64,000 nucleotides of DNA from Collinsella tanakaei (GTDB lineage: Bacteria > Actinomycetota > Coriobacteriia > Coriobacteriales > Coriobacteriaceae): the NCBI RefSeq assembly GCF_030373545.1, contig NZ_JAUDCO010000005.1, positions 1-64,000 of the forward strand, given 5' to 3'. The notes under the pieces are model-generated. The model was not told the origin of the DNA and searched no databases. It saw nothing but the letters and a program-made list of their open reading frames with translations. Below are positions 18,631 through 28,524 of the stretch, one piece after another (position 1 is the first letter of the stretch; each line of letters begins with the position of its first letter). The position numbers were made by a program, and so were the translations under genes.

Positions 18631-18673
18631 CTTGAGGGAAGGCGCCTTGTTGGAAGGAGGGGGAGAAGTGGAT

Positions 18674-18994
18674 TTACAGCGCCTTGGAGATTTCTGCAGC
18701 CAGGCGCGCCTTGGGCATCGCGCCCACCGTGCGCATGGCCTCCTGGCCGGACTTGAGCATCACGAGGGTGGGGATGGACATGACGCCGTACTTCATGGCG
18801 ATGTCCTGGTTCTCGTCGACGTTGCACTTGGCGACGATGAGCTTGCCCTCGAGCTCGCCGGCGAGCTCGTCGACGATGGGGGAGAGCGTGCGGCACGGGC
18901 CGCACCACGGAGCCCAGAAGTCGATGAGTACGGGCAGCTCGGACTTGAGCAGGCTGTCAAAGTTCTGGAGCGTGGCCTCGACGATGTTTGCCAT
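18674..18994 (-). CDS. trxA: Thioredoxin
   Basis: 106-residue cytoplasmic dithiol reductant. The active site WCGPCRTLSP lies near residue 31, preceded by VLIDFWAPWC, and MSIPTLVMLKSGQ carries the conserved cis-proline. Length is that of classical thioredoxin 1. GGAGG sits before ATG 18994. It is divergent from the next gene and stands alone. Confidence 0.95.
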   Translation of the reverse strand: MANIVEATLQNFDSLLKSELPVLIDFWAPWCGPCRTLSPIVDELAGELEGKLIVAKCNVDENQDIAMKYGVMSIPTLVMLKSGQEAMRTVGAMPKARLAAEISKAL

Positions 18995-19175
18995 AAGATC
19001 CTCCTATGCGGTCTCGCGTCTGCGCGCGGGGCATTTCGTACGTTGGGGGTTATACCCAGTTGCCAGCGGGCATTGCATGCGGATTGCGGGAATTGCGCGT
19101 CGGCGGTTCGCGCGCGCCCGGTGCCGTCGGCGCGGTATGATGCCGTAAGGAATCGAGCGGCGAAGGGGGCCTTTC

Positions 19176-19760
19176 GTGCACATCTCAACCGCAGACAGGA
19201 AAGAGGCGCTTGCGCGTGCGACGGAGCAAGAGCTCGATGCACTGGCCCGCCGCGGCGTGCGCACCGCCGGCAACGCGTTGTCACCTATCGTGCTGGTCAA
19301 GGGCTGTCTGAACGCCGAAGAGCGCACGTGCGGCGAGCTGCTCGGCGGTGCAGACGGGGCCGCCCTGCGCTCGGCGCTTGCAGCGATCGGCTACGCTCCG
19401 GAGGATTTCTGCGCCCTTGCCGCCGTTGCCGGTCCCGCCGATGCTGCCGATTCGGTGGCTCCCGCAGGCGAAGCGCTTCCTGCCGACGTGTTTCGCGAGG
19501 CGCTCGAGACACTGGACCCCGAGGCCGTGTTGCTGCTCGACGACGTGGCGGCCGACGTCATGCGCGACGCGTACGCCGACGCTCTGGTCGTCATCGAGGA
19601 TTTCGACACCGCTATGCTCAAGCCGGGCCTGGTCGCCCATGTGCTGGGCCGGCGCGTGCTGGCGCTCGACGGCTTCGAGGCGGCGCTTGCCGACCCACGC
19701 GAGAAGCAGCGCATGTGGGCCTACATCAAGCAGCTTCCCCCGGCAGGCGCTCCCTACTAA
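19176..19760 (+). CDS. Uncharacterised protein, 194 residues
   Basis: Not recognised with certainty. The start is GTG 19176, with AAGGGGG 7 nt upstream. The segment IVLVKGCLNAEERTCGELLG followed by LRSALAAIGYAPEDFCAL is faintly like the VGEAP...AG..L...L...LG pattern of family 4/5 uracil-DNA glycosylases, but the catalytic residues are absent, so at most it is a degenerate relative. The rest is Ala- and Asp-rich with alternating helix and strand and no signal peptide. It has coding-like composition and stands alone between trxA and a large palindrome. Confidence 0.6.
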   Translation: MHISTADRKEALARATEQELDALARRGVRTAGNALSPIVLVKGCLNAEERTCGELLGGADGAALRSALAAIGYAPEDFCALAAVAGPADAADSVAPAGEALPADVFREALETLDPEAVLLLDDVAADVMRDAYADALVVIEDFDTAMLKPGLVAHVLGRRVLALDGFEAALADPREKQRMWAYIKQLPPAGAPY

Positions 19761-19773
19761 TTGTGCCCCTGCG

Positions 19774-19881
19774 GCGCAGTGCCCGGCGTTAAAACACCCT
19801 AGGGATTATTTTACATTGCGCATTCTATTGAATGCGCAATGTAAAATAATCCCTAGGGTGTTTTAACGCCGGGCACTGCGC
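19774..19881. repeat. Large palindrome: 52-bp perfect arms with a 4-nt loop
   Basis: Arms at 19774-19825 and 19830-19881 are exact reverse complements, separated by TATT. The arms carry GCGCAGTGCCCGGCG, AAAACACCCTAGGG and TATTTTACATTGCGCATTC. The core TTAAAA...CCCTAGGG...TTTTA recurs in smaller palindromes at 30931 and 32587. It lies between a plus-strand stop and the ferredoxin terminator. It can form a very stable hairpin and may be a small mobile or REP-like element. Confidence 0.9.
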
Positions 19882-19929
19882 GGACGGGACCTCAGCGAAA
19901 GCCTGTGGTTCCGCACCGATACCCCTGAT

Positions 19930-19966
19930 GAAAAAAAGAGCCCGGCTCCTTGTGGAACCGGGCTCT
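19930..19966 (-). terminator. Intrinsic terminator of the ferredoxin gene
   Basis: On the minus strand AGAGCCCGGTTCC-ACAA-GGAGCCGGGCTCT is followed by TTTTTTT, about 30 nt past the ferredoxin stop. Confidence 0.9.
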
Positions 19967-19994
19967 TCGTGCAATGCGCGATGACGCGAGCGAG

Positions 19995-20177
19995 TTACTC
20001 CTCGATCTCGGTGATAGCGCCGGCCGGGCAGGCCTCCTGGCAAGCGCCGCAGGCGATGCAGGAATCCTCGTCGGTCACGGTAGCAACATCGTTGAGCTCG
20101 AGAACGCCCTGGGGGCAGGAGTCAACGCAGACGCCGCAGGCGATGCACTCATCAGCATCAATGATAGGCTTGGCCAT
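19995..20177 (-). CDS. 2[4Fe-4S] ferredoxin
   Basis: 60-residue electron carrier of the clostridial type. CIACGVCVDSCPQG and CIACGACQEACPAG give two CxxCxxCxxxCP cluster motifs. Start ATG 20177 (MAKPIIDADE) has AGAGAGGA upstream; a longer frame from 20237 adds residues with no ferredoxin similarity. It has its own terminator and is probably monocistronic. Partners such as pyruvate:ferredoxin oxidoreductase are not in the window. Confidence 0.95.
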   Translation of the reverse strand: MAKPIIDADECIACGVCVDSCPQGVLELNDVATVTDEDSCIACGACQEACPAGAITEIEE

Positions 20178-20480
20178 GATAGTATCCTCTCTCTGTGCGA
20201 TACATGGTGCGCTCGATGCGATAGGCGATACGCGCATCGAACTTTTCTGGGCTTAACATACCACGAGGGACCATCAATGCAAGCCCCGAGGGGAGCATTT
20301 TCATACCGTTCGCCGAGTCAACCGAGGTTGACTCGATGCGCAGCTCGCGTGCTGTGCATCGAGTCGCGCCGAAGGACAGACGGCGCTGTTCGGATTCTCA
20401 CCGCATGACCCCAAACCTCCTTTCAGGTCATCTGCCTGACCTTTTGCCTGCTTCGACCGCCCTCTCTCCAGTTTTTTAGA

Positions 20481-20515
20481 AAATCTTATATGGAATGACT
20501 TAGATTTTGTATAAC
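20481..20515 (+). promoter_or_regulatory. Putative HspR operator and promoter of dnaK
   Basis: AAATCT (20481-20486) and AGATTT (20502-20507) form an inverted repeat with a 15-nt spacer, followed directly by TATAAC (20510-20515), a likely -10 box. The same arms, spacer length and following TATA box occur before clpB at 40628. HspR is encoded at 24683 and in actinobacteria represses exactly these genes. The sequence differs from the Streptomyces HAIR consensus, so binding is inferred. Confidence 0.6.
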
Positions 20516-20615
20516 TGGGCCTATAAGGGGATATAGTATGGTCGAACGAAAAAACGCGGGACGTTCGGAAGGCTCCGGCGGCCCGGCAAGTAAAAGGAAA
20601 GAAGAGGGATACATC

Positions 20616-22514
<1,899 letters not shown>

Positions 22515-22516
22515 TC

Positions 22517-23356
22517 ATGTCCGCCCGCAATGACCACACGGAGGCGGCCGCCGCTGCCGCCTCCGCGGATGCTGAGGAGAAGGACGTGAAGATTCCCGTA
22601 GAGGCAGCCGACGAGGCAACGGAGGCTGTCGAGACCGAGGCCGTTCAGGCCGCGCCGGAGCAGGCCGACCAGGCGAACGCCGAGGAGACGCCCACCATGA
22701 CCGAGGAGGAGATGGTGGAGGCGGCCATCCGCGCCGGCGAGCAGGCTGCCAACGACGACTTCAAGCTCAAGTTCGAGCAGGTCCAAGACGAGTTGGCGCA
22801 GGTTCGCGCCGAGCTCGACGCCGCCGCCGAGGCTCGTGACGCCGCCGAGGCGAAGGCCGCCGACGCCGTCGACCGCACCGCACGCCTGCAGGCGGATTGG
22901 GAGAACTTCCGCCGCCGTACCGCCGCCGAGCGTCTGGCCGAGCGCGAGCGCGCGACCGAGAAGCTCGTCTGCGCTCTGCTGCCGGTTGTCGACGATATCG
23001 AGCGCGCCATCGATCACGCGCGCTCCCAGGAGCTCGCCGATGACTTCAAGCAGTTCGTCGACGGTGTCGATGCGGTGCACGCGAAGCTCATGAGCGTGTT
23101 TGAGCACGAGGGCGTCGAGCCCATCGATCCGGCGGGCGAGCCGTTCGATCCGCTCGAGCACCAGGCCGTGGGCCGCGTCGAGGACCCGGACGTCTACGAC
23201 GAGACGGTGCGCGACGTGTACCAGAAGGGCTACCGCATGGCCGACCATATCCTGCGTGCGGCCATGGTCACGGTGACCTACGGCGGGGCCAAGCGACCCG
23301 CCCCGGAACCCGAGGAGGCTCCCGAAGAGGCTGCCCCGGAGGATACCGAGGAGTAA
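22517..23356 (+). CDS. grpE: Nucleotide exchange factor GrpE
   Basis: Releases ADP from DnaK. 279 residues: an unusually long acidic, Ala/Glu-rich N-terminus (about 85 residues, probably disordered), then a long coiled coil (about 88-150), then the beta domain with EGVEPIDPAGEPFDPLEHQ and VYQKGYRMADHILRAAMVTV, the GrpE signature. The acidic C-terminal tail EEAPEEAAPEDTEE is also long. It follows dnaK by 2 nt. An intrinsic terminator lies just after it, before dnaJ. Confidence 0.95.
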   Translation: MSARNDHTEAAAAAASADAEEKDVKIPVEAADEATEAVETEAVQAAPEQADQANAEETPTMTEEEMVEAAIRAGEQAANDDFKLKFEQVQDELAQVRAELDAAAEARDAAEAKAADAVDRTARLQADWENFRRRTAAERLAERERATEKLVCALLPVVDDIERAIDHARSQELADDFKQFVDGVDAVHAKLMSVFEHEGVEPIDPAGEPFDPLEHQAVGRVEDPDVYDETVRDVYQKGYRMADHILRAAMVTVTYGGAKRPAPEPEEAPEEAAPEDTEE

Positions 23357-23362
23357 GACGCG

Positions 23363-23397
23363 AAGGCTCCGGGGCAAATCGCTCCGGAGCCTTTTTA
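23363..23397 (+). terminator. Intrinsic terminator between grpE and dnaJ
   Basis: AAGGCTCCGG (23363-23372) pairs with CCGGAGCCTT (23384-23393), followed by TTTTT. It should end or attenuate dnaK-grpE transcripts. Confidence 0.88.
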
Positions 23398-23494
23398 AAG
23401 TGTGCGCGACAGGAGCGCTTCCCAGGCCTGCCCGATGGGCGGACATGCGAGGGATGCCATCCCGGAGCGCACGGTGGAAAGGAGGAGGCGCACC

Positions 23495-24451
23495 ATGCCA
23501 CAGGGTAAGACGTTCTACGATGTGCTGGGTGTCCAGAAAAACGCCTCCGATCAGGAGATCAAGAAGGCTTTTCGCAAGCTCGCGCAGAAGTACCATCCCG
23601 ATGCGGGCGGCGACGAGGCCAAGTTCAAGGAGATTTCCGAGGCGTACGAGACGCTGTCGGATCCCAAGAAGCGCAAAGAGTACGACCAGATGCTGATGTT
23701 CGGGGGCATCCCGGGCGCCGGCGGTGGCGGCTATGCCTATTCGGGCGGTGCCGGGGCCGGCGGCTGGAGCGACATCTTCAGCAGCATCTTCAACGGCGAC
23801 GGCGCGTTTGGGTCCGACTGGGCGAGCGGATTCGGCGGCATGGGCGGCGCGGCCGGCCGTGCGGCGAACCGTCCGCGCAAGGGCAGCGACCTGTCGCTTT
23901 CCGTCGACGTGTCCGCCGAGGACGCGTTCCGCGGCGTCACGCACAAGGTGACCTACCGCATCCCGTCGACCGGCGAGCAGCAGACTATCACGGTCTCGGT
24001 GCCCGCGGGCGCGGTGGACGGCGGCAAGCTGCGCTACAAGCGCCGCGGCGAGTACGGCGTCAACGGCGGCGAGCGCGGCGATCTGGTCGTGACCACCAAC
24101 GTCGCCGAGCACCCGCTGTTCAAGCGCAAGGGTGCCGACGTGACCATGGAGCTGCCGATTTCGGTGTACGAGGCGGCGCTCGGTTGCTCGGTCGAGGTGC
24201 CGACGCCCGGCGGCGCGACGGTGCGCCTGAAGGTGCCGGCGGGCACGCAGTCGGGCAAGACGTTCCGGTTCAAGGAAATGGGTGCGCCCGACGTGAAGCA
24301 CCGCGGCCGCACAGGCGCGCTGCTGGTGAAGATCGCCGTGCAGGTACCCACCGGTCTTTCGGGCGACGAGAAGGCGGCGCTCGAGAAGCTTCGCGAGAGC
24401 GATCAGCGCGACTATCGCGCTGAGGTGAACCGCTATCGGGCGAAGGTGTAA
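23495..24451 (+). CDS. dnaJ: DnaJ-type co-chaperone without zinc finger (type II)
   Basis: 318 residues. J-domain at 1-70 with KYHPDAGG holding the HPD motif, a Gly-rich linker ([12 protein letters not shown]), then C-terminal substrate-binding domains I and II. No CxxCxGxG zinc motif exists (a single Cys is visible), so this is a CbpA-like DnaJ although it sits in the dnaK locus. Start ATG 23495 follows GGAGGAGG. It lies 138 nt after grpE, beyond a terminator, so it may need readthrough or its own promoter. Confidence 0.93.
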   Translation: MPQGKTFYDVLGVQKNASDQEIKKAFRKLAQKYHPDAGGDEAKFKEISEAYETLSDPKKRKEYDQMLMFGGIPGAGGGGYAYSGGAGAGGWSDIFSSIFNGDGAFGSDWASGFGGMGGAAGRAANRPRKGSDLSLSVDVSAEDAFRGVTHKVTYRIPSTGEQQTITVSVPAGAVDGGKLRYKRRGEYGVNGGERGDLVVTTNVAEHPLFKRKGADVTMELPISVYEAALGCSVEVPTPGGATVRLKVPAGTQSGKTFRFKEMGAPDVKHRGRTGALLVKIAVQVPTGLSGDEKAALEKLRESDQRDYRAEVNRYRAKV

Positions 24452-24473
24452 GCGTCGGTGCCTTCGGCCCGGC

Positions 24474-24576
24474 CGGCCGGCTGAGGCACCGCACCTTGCC
24501 GCTCAAGCCTTCGGGCGCCGCACGCTAGGCGTGCGCCCTCGGCTTTCACGGCAATCTGCGGCACCTCAGCCGGCCG
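24474..24576. repeat. Large inverted repeat between dnaJ and hspR
   Basis: 28-nt arms at 24474-24501 and 24549-24576 pair with three mismatches (CGGCCGGCTGAGG side against CCTCAGCCGGCCG). The loop holds a second hairpin, GGGCGCCGCACGC-TAG-GCGTGCGCCC at about 24513-24538. It starts 22 nt after the dnaJ stop and could act as terminator or mRNA-stabilising structure. Confidence 0.85.
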
Positions 24577-24587
24577 ACTTCGTTGCT

Positions 24588-24616
24588 GACAAGATAGGGC
24601 TGGGTTCAATCTTGTC
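24588..24616. repeat. 29-bp REP-like element, family 1
   Basis: Begins GACAAG and ends CTTGTC with GGGCTGGGTTCAA inside. Other members: 26425, 26456, 27100, 29543, 38885, 39528, 40436, 40590. Confidence 0.85.
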
Positions 24617-24682
24617 ACTTGCGTGGTAGATTTATGACAGGGAAGCATATCCTGGCTGTCATGAAGAGTTGGGGGATAGAAC

Positions 24683-25096
24683 ATGGCTGATGATGCGCGC
24701 AACAAGCCGCTGTACATGATTTCCGTTGCGGCGGAGCTGACGGGCATGCACCCCCAGACCCTGCGCGTCTACGAGTCCAAGGGCCTGGTGAACCCGCAGC
24801 GCTCGGGCGGCAATACGCGCCTGTACTCGCGTGCGGACATCGAGCGTCTTGAACTCATCAATCAGCTTACCGACGAGGGTATCAACCTCGCCGGCGTGGT
24901 GCGCATTCTCGACATGAAGGAGCGCGCCGAGGAACGCGAGCGCGAGACGGAGAAGCTCCGCGCCCGCGTACGCGAGCTCGAGGAGCAGGTCCACGAGTTC
25001 AAGATGCAGAAGAAGATCACCGCGCTCGCCCCGCGCGACGGCTCGGCCGACCCCCATCAGGTCCTGCGCGGCCTGCTCGGCAACGGCGACCTGTAG
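24683..25096 (+). CDS. hspR: Heat-shock repressor HspR (MerR family)
   Basis: 137 residues. The N-terminal MerR-type helix-turn-helix (ISVAAELTGMHPQTLRVYES, GLVNPQRSGGNTRLYSRADI) is the HspR signature, followed by a coiled coil (about 80-115). HspR represses dnaK and clpB in actinobacteria, using DnaK as co-repressor. It follows dnaJ as in the classical dnaK-grpE-dnaJ-hspR order, but 231 nt away and behind a large inverted repeat. A good terminator follows. Confidence 0.93.
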   Translation: MADDARNKPLYMISVAAELTGMHPQTLRVYESKGLVNPQRSGGNTRLYSRADIERLELINQLTDEGINLAGVVRILDMKERAEERERETEKLRARVRELEEQVHEFKMQKKITALAPRDGSADPHQVLRGLLGNGDL

Positions 25097-25120
25097 GTTT
25101 GCATCGCATTCGGTTGACGA

Positions 25121-25165
25121 GCGCCCGCCCTTCGCATGAGGTGTGCGAAGGGCGGGCGCTTTGCT
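25121..25165 (+). terminator. Intrinsic terminator of hspR
   Basis: GCGCCCGCCCTTCGCA pairs with TGCGAAGGGCGGGCGC, followed by TTTGCTTT, 25 nt after the hspR stop. Confidence 0.85.
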
Positions 25166-25519
25166 TTGCCGATTACGGGTGCCTACGGGCGATTGGGTCA
25201 TCTGTACCTGCCTCCAATGGCGCAAACAATGGCATTGAAGAAATGCCCCGGCTGCATTGCGGGCAATTTGTTCAGATATGAAGGTTTTCGGCCGGCTAAA
25301 TCGGCTGAAAGGGGCCATGCTCGGGGTGGGAGCTTGCCGGAGGTAAGCCGATCCGCAGAATCATAATGTCTCATATTGTGTGCGCGGGTACTTTCCGGGC
25401 CGTTGTCCCGTGCTGATGGCGCCGACGCCTTCATATCTGAACGAATTGTCCACCTTGAAGAGGTGTCAGCGGAGTCGCCCGCTCGCGCGCTGCGGCAGTC
25501 CGGTCGCTGCGTCGAATCG
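25166..25519. other. Intergenic stretch with a spaced 15-bp inverted repeat, no gene seen
   Basis: No convincing gene. GTTCAGATATGAAGG at 25270-25284 and its exact complement CCTTCATATCTGAAC at 25428-25442 lie 143 nt apart. The stretch may be the footprint of a lost element. Confidence 0.45.
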
Positions 25520-26392
25520 CTATCCCCACAGACTGCGGATCTTGTCGAGGAAGACACTTGCCGCCGGCGAGAACTCCTGATAGCGCTTCCATGCGATGGT
25601 GATGTTGGCATGCATGGGCGGATCGAGCGGCCGGAACGCAAGCCCGCTGCCTGCCGAGGTGTCCACGATATTCTCGAGGCTCACCACGTAGCCCACACCG
25701 CGGCGGGCGAGCAGCGCGGCGTTGAACAGCAGGTTGTACGTGGCGACGATGTCCAGCTCGGCAAAGTCATGCTTGAACCACCTGCGCATCTCCTGGCTGG
25801 CCTGGCGCGAGAAAATGAGCGGCCGGTCCAGCAGATCTTCGGCGCGGATGACGTCGAGCTGGACAAGCGGGTCGTCTTCGCGCATGAAGACGCCCCAGGT
25901 GTCGCGCGCGGGCAGCTCGATGGCCTCGTAGCGCGAGAGGTCGGTCTGCCCGATGAATACGCCGAAGTCGATGCGCCCGGTGTCCAGGCGCTCACCCACG
26001 TCCTCGGCGTTGCCGCTGAACAGCGAAAACCTCAGCAGGGGATAGGCTTCCTGCAGCTCGGCGATTACGTCGGCGATCAGTCCCATGGCCTGCGTCTCGC
26101 CGCCGCCGATGCGCACCTCGCCGGCAAGCGTGTCGGCCGACACCAGAAACTCCGATTCCGTGCGCCCCACGAGGTCGACGATCTCCTCAGCACGTTTGCG
26201 CAGACGCATGCCTGCCTCGGTGAGCTCGATGCGGCGGCTGCCGCGTTCGAAGAGCGTGCAGCCCAGCTCGTGTTCCAGGTCCTGCATCTGGCGCGAAAGC
26301 GACGGCTGCGAGATATGCAGCACATTCGCTGCGCCCGAAATCGTGCCCTCACGGGCGACCATCAGGAAGTACTGCAAACGGCGAAGCTCCAT
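25520..26392 (-). CDS. LysR-family transcriptional regulator A
   Basis: 290 residues. Winged HTH at the N-terminus (LQYFLMVAREGTISGAANVL, ISQPSLSRQMQDLEHELG) and a LysR effector domain. It is clearly paralogous to the LysR protein at 27131-28012: both share DTWGVFMREDDPL-like and ATYNL-FNAALL segments in the effector domain. Between the two lie a toxin-antitoxin pair and three REP-like elements. Targets unknown. Confidence 0.88.
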   Translation of the reverse strand: MELRRLQYFLMVAREGTISGAANVLHISQPSLSRQMQDLEHELGCTLFERGSRRIELTEAGMRLRKRAEEIVDLVGRTESEFLVSADTLAGEVRIGGGETQAMGLIADVIAELQEAYPLLRFSLFSGNAEDVGERLDTGRIDFGVFIGQTDLSRYEAIELPARDTWGVFMREDDPLVQLDVIRAEDLLDRPLIFSRQASQEMRRWFKHDFAELDIVATYNLLFNAALLARRGVGYVVSLENIVDTSAGSGLAFRPLDPPMHANITIAWKRYQEFSPAASVFLDKIRSLWG

Positions 26393-26424
26393 AGCGCGGC
26401 CTTTCTATGCGTTCGGGGCGTGGC

Positions 26425-26484
26425 GACAAGATTGAACCCGGCGCCAACTTGTCACGACAAGATGGGACCGGGTTCAATCTTGCC
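26425..26484. repeat. Two family-1 REP-like elements, head to head
   Basis: Copies at 26425-26453 (GACAAGATTGAACCCGG...) and 26456-26484 (opposite orientation, ending GGTTCAATCTTGCC) are 2 nt apart. They lie between LysR A and the yoeB stop at 26494. Confidence 0.88.
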
Positions 26485-26493
26485 GCTTTGGCA

Positions 26494-26763
26494 TTAGCGG
26501 TTTTCGTAGTGGCCTCGGCAGGAGACGATGCGCACTACGTCTCCGTCAACCCTGTAGGTGAGTCGGTTCTTCCCGTCGATGAGAACGCTGCTCAGGCCCT
26601 CTTTTGAGTGCTTGAGCAATTCGGCCTTGCCGATGCCCGGCTCGGTTCCGCCGGTTCGTGCGATGTCTTTAAGCAGAGCATTGATACGGCGGAGCGTCTT
26701 CTTGTCCTGCGTGAGCCAGTACCGATAGTCAATCCAAGCTTGGTCGTCCCATAGATACGGCAT
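26494..26763 (-). CDS. yoeB: YoeB-type mRNA interferase toxin
   Basis: 89 residues. Matches the Txe/YoeB family: WDDQAWIDYRYWLTQDKKTL, INALLKDIARTGG, ELLKHSKEGLSSV, KNRLTYRV and the C-terminal RGHYE, keeping the catalytic Glu, Arg, His and Tyr. Family members cleave mRNA at the ribosomal A site. The stop of the antitoxin gene lies 2 nt upstream, as in normal TA operons. The partner is a RelB/DinJ-type protein rather than the usual YefM. Confidence 0.92.
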   Translation of the reverse strand: MPYLWDDQAWIDYRYWLTQDKKTLRRINALLKDIARTGGTEPGIGKAELLKHSKEGLSSVLIDGKNRLTYRVDGDVVRIVSCRGHYENR

Positions 26764-26765
26764 TT

Positions 26766-27026
26766 CTAGATCTCCACGAGATCATGCTCTGCTTCGTTCC
26801 CGTTGCGCATGGAGCGGTGGCGGGCATCCATTTCTGCCGTGTACTCAGATTCGCTGGGGACGCGCCGGCGCACGTCAAAGGGGAAGCCACCCTCCTCTAC
26901 GAAGCGCTTCATGAAGACCGTAAGCGCAGAGGTGGCGCTGAGCCCGAGATCTTCCGCCGTTGCCTCGAATGCTCGTTTGAGGTTGATATCGACGCGGTTG
27001 CCAAGGGGTGCGGTCGTGCTCGCCAT
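26766..27026 (-). CDS. RelB/DinJ-family antitoxin
   Basis: 86 residues. The N-terminal ribbon-helix-helix (NRVDINLKRAFEATAEDLGL, SATSALTVFMKRFVEEGG) with FPFDVR is the RelB/DinJ signature; the C-terminus is charged and would wrap the toxin. It precedes yoeB by 2 nt. DinJ-type antitoxins usually pair with YafQ or RelE; pairing with YoeB-like toxins is also seen. It probably represses its own operon. Confidence 0.9.
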   Translation of the reverse strand: MASTTAPLGNRVDINLKRAFEATAEDLGLSATSALTVFMKRFVEEGGFPFDVRRRVPSESEYTAEMDARHRSMRNGNEAEHDLVEI

Positions 27027-27099
27027 GTCAGCTCCTTGCTACAATTAATGACGATTGTATTCTAACCAATATCACTTGCTTTCAAACGTAGACATAGGC

Positions 27100-27128
27100 A
27101 ACAAGATCGAACCTGGCGCTAACTTGTC
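27100..27128. repeat. 29-bp REP-like element, family 1
   Basis: AACAAGATCGAACC...AACTTGTC, between the dinJ promoter side and the LysR B stop at 27131. With the pair at 26425-26484 it brackets the dinJ-yoeB locus. Confidence 0.85.
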
Positions 27129-27130
27129 GG

Positions 27131-28012
27131 TCAAGCTTGGAGCTCTTCCAGGAAGAGTTGGACCGCGCGCGAGCGCGGGGTGTTGCGCTTCCAGACGACG
27201 TCGATGATCGAGACCGCGGGTGGGTAGAGCAGGCGGAATGTGAGTCCCGTGTTGCCGCCCGTCGCCGTGAGCCCCTCGAGCGTGAGCATGCGGCCCGCGC
27301 CCTCTTGGACAAGCAGCGCTGCGTTGAAAGACAGGTTGTACGTTGCGGCGACATCGAGCGTGCGGCCGTGTTCGCCGAACCATGCGCCCAGGGGCCCGAG
27401 CGGCCCGTCGTCGCTCCATGAGCGCTCCGGCATGACGAGCGGGGCGTCGGCAAGGTCCGCGGGGCCGATGACCTCCTGCGCGGCCAGCGGATCGTCCTTT
27501 CGCATGACGACGCCCCAGGCGTCGGTGGGCTGCAGGCGCAGGTGCCCGTAGCGGTCGTTGTCGGGGTGAGACATGAGGACCACGAGGTCGTCCAGTCCGT
27601 GCTCGAGCCGCTCGATCAGGTCGGTGGCGATGGCGCTGTGCAGGTGGAAGCGCACGTGGGGATAGCGTGCGCGGAAGTCCGCGATATGTTGCGCGACCTG
27701 CCTCATGGCGACGCTCTCGCCGGCGCCGATGTGGATGTCGCCGGCGACGATACCCTCGTCGTGGGTGAAATCGGCAGCGGTCTGGTCGGCGAGCCCGACG
27801 ATCTCCTGCGCGCGACGCCGCAAGTACAGGCCCTGTTCGGTGGGGGTAACGCTTCGACTATGGCGCTCGAGCAGGTCGCAGCCCAGCTCGCGCTCGAGTG
27901 CGGCGATCTGGCGCGACAGCGCCGGCTGGGTCACGTGCAGTGCTTCGGCAGCGCGCGACATGGTGCCGTATTCGCAGACGGCGAGGTAGTAGCGTAAGGC
28001 GCGAATCTCCAC
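27131..28012 (-). CDS. LysR-family transcriptional regulator B
   Basis: 293 residues from GTG 28012, chosen because GGAGGAG stands 5 nt before it; an in-frame ATG at 28075 has no ribosome site. N-terminal HTH (LRYYLAVCEYGTMSRAAEAL, VTQPALSRQIAALERELG) and effector domain. It is divergent from the cyclophilin-like/aldo-keto reductase/flavodoxin run, the classical layout for a LysR activator and its targets. Paralogue of LysR A. Confidence 0.88.
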   Translation of the reverse strand: MEIRALRYYLAVCEYGTMSRAAEALHVTQPALSRQIAALERELGCDLLERHSRSVTPTEQGLYLRRRAQEIVGLADQTAADFTHDEGIVAGDIHIGAGESVAMRQVAQHIADFRARYPHVRFHLHSAIATDLIERLEHGLDDLVVLMSHPDNDRYGHLRLQPTDAWGVVMRKDDPLAAQEVIGPADLADAPLVMPERSWSDDGPLGPLGAWFGEHGRTLDVAATYNLSFNAALLVQEGAGRMLTLEGLTATGGNTGLTFRLLYPPAVSIIDVVWKRNTPRSRAVQLFLEELQA

Positions 28013-28040
28013 GAACTCCTCCAAACCATAACGATTCCTT

Positions 28041-28060
28041 ATATCACGATATACAGTATA
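28041..28060. promoter_or_regulatory. Possible LysR B operator between divergent genes
   Basis: ATATC-AC-GATAT (28041-28052) overlaps TATAC-A-GTATA (28050-28060), two short dyads in the divergent gap. Dyads of this kind are typical LysR boxes and overlap likely TATA boxes. Assignment is inference. Confidence 0.4.
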
Positions 28061-28125
28061 AGCAATTGTATTCATCTCATTCCGGACGGAAACTGAGTCT
28101 AGAGACGTTGTAGGAGGAGGTGGAC

Positions 28126-28491
28126 ATGGCGCGGCGCATCGTGATGCATGTTGGGGACGTGACGGTTGCGGCCCTGCTCAACGACTCCGTCGCCGCCCAT
28201 CTGTTCGCCGAGCGACTTCCCGTGCGCATCCGCATGAGCGCATCGACGGTCGGTTGCTGCGGACCGGCGCCGTTCGAGATGCCCGTCGATGCCGCCCTCG
28301 TGCATCGCGGCTGGATAAACGGCGACATCAACTACAACCCCGGCGGCGGCTGGCTCGCGGTGTTCGTCGAGGACGAGGAGAACTCGGGCCGCTACGGCGA
28401 CCAGTTCACCATCGGCCGCATCGAGGGACCGCTCGCGCCGCTACGTGCGCTCACCGGCGCGTATGACGTCCTGATCGAGGTGGAGTCGTAG
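28126..28491 (+). CDS. Cyclophilin-like fold protein
   Basis: 121 residues. Resembles the cyclophilin-like family without proven isomerase activity (TM1367/DUF3830 type): a small all-beta barrel with MPVDAALVHRGWINGDINYN, GGGWLAVFVEDEENSGRYGD and TIGRIEGPLAPLRAL. ATG 28126 has GGAGGAGG 6 nt upstream. It opens a run with aldo/keto reductase, flavodoxin and CMD-cupin genes. A second, lipoprotein-anchored cyclophilin-like protein is encoded at 38891. Function unknown. Confidence 0.75.
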   Translation: MARRIVMHVGDVTVAALLNDSVAAHLFAERLPVRIRMSASTVGCCGPAPFEMPVDAALVHRGWINGDINYNPGGGWLAVFVEDEENSGRYGDQFTIGRIEGPLAPLRALTGAYDVLIEVES

Positions 28492-28524
28492 GGAGCGGCC
28501 CCTTTTCACGAAAGGAGATCGGCC

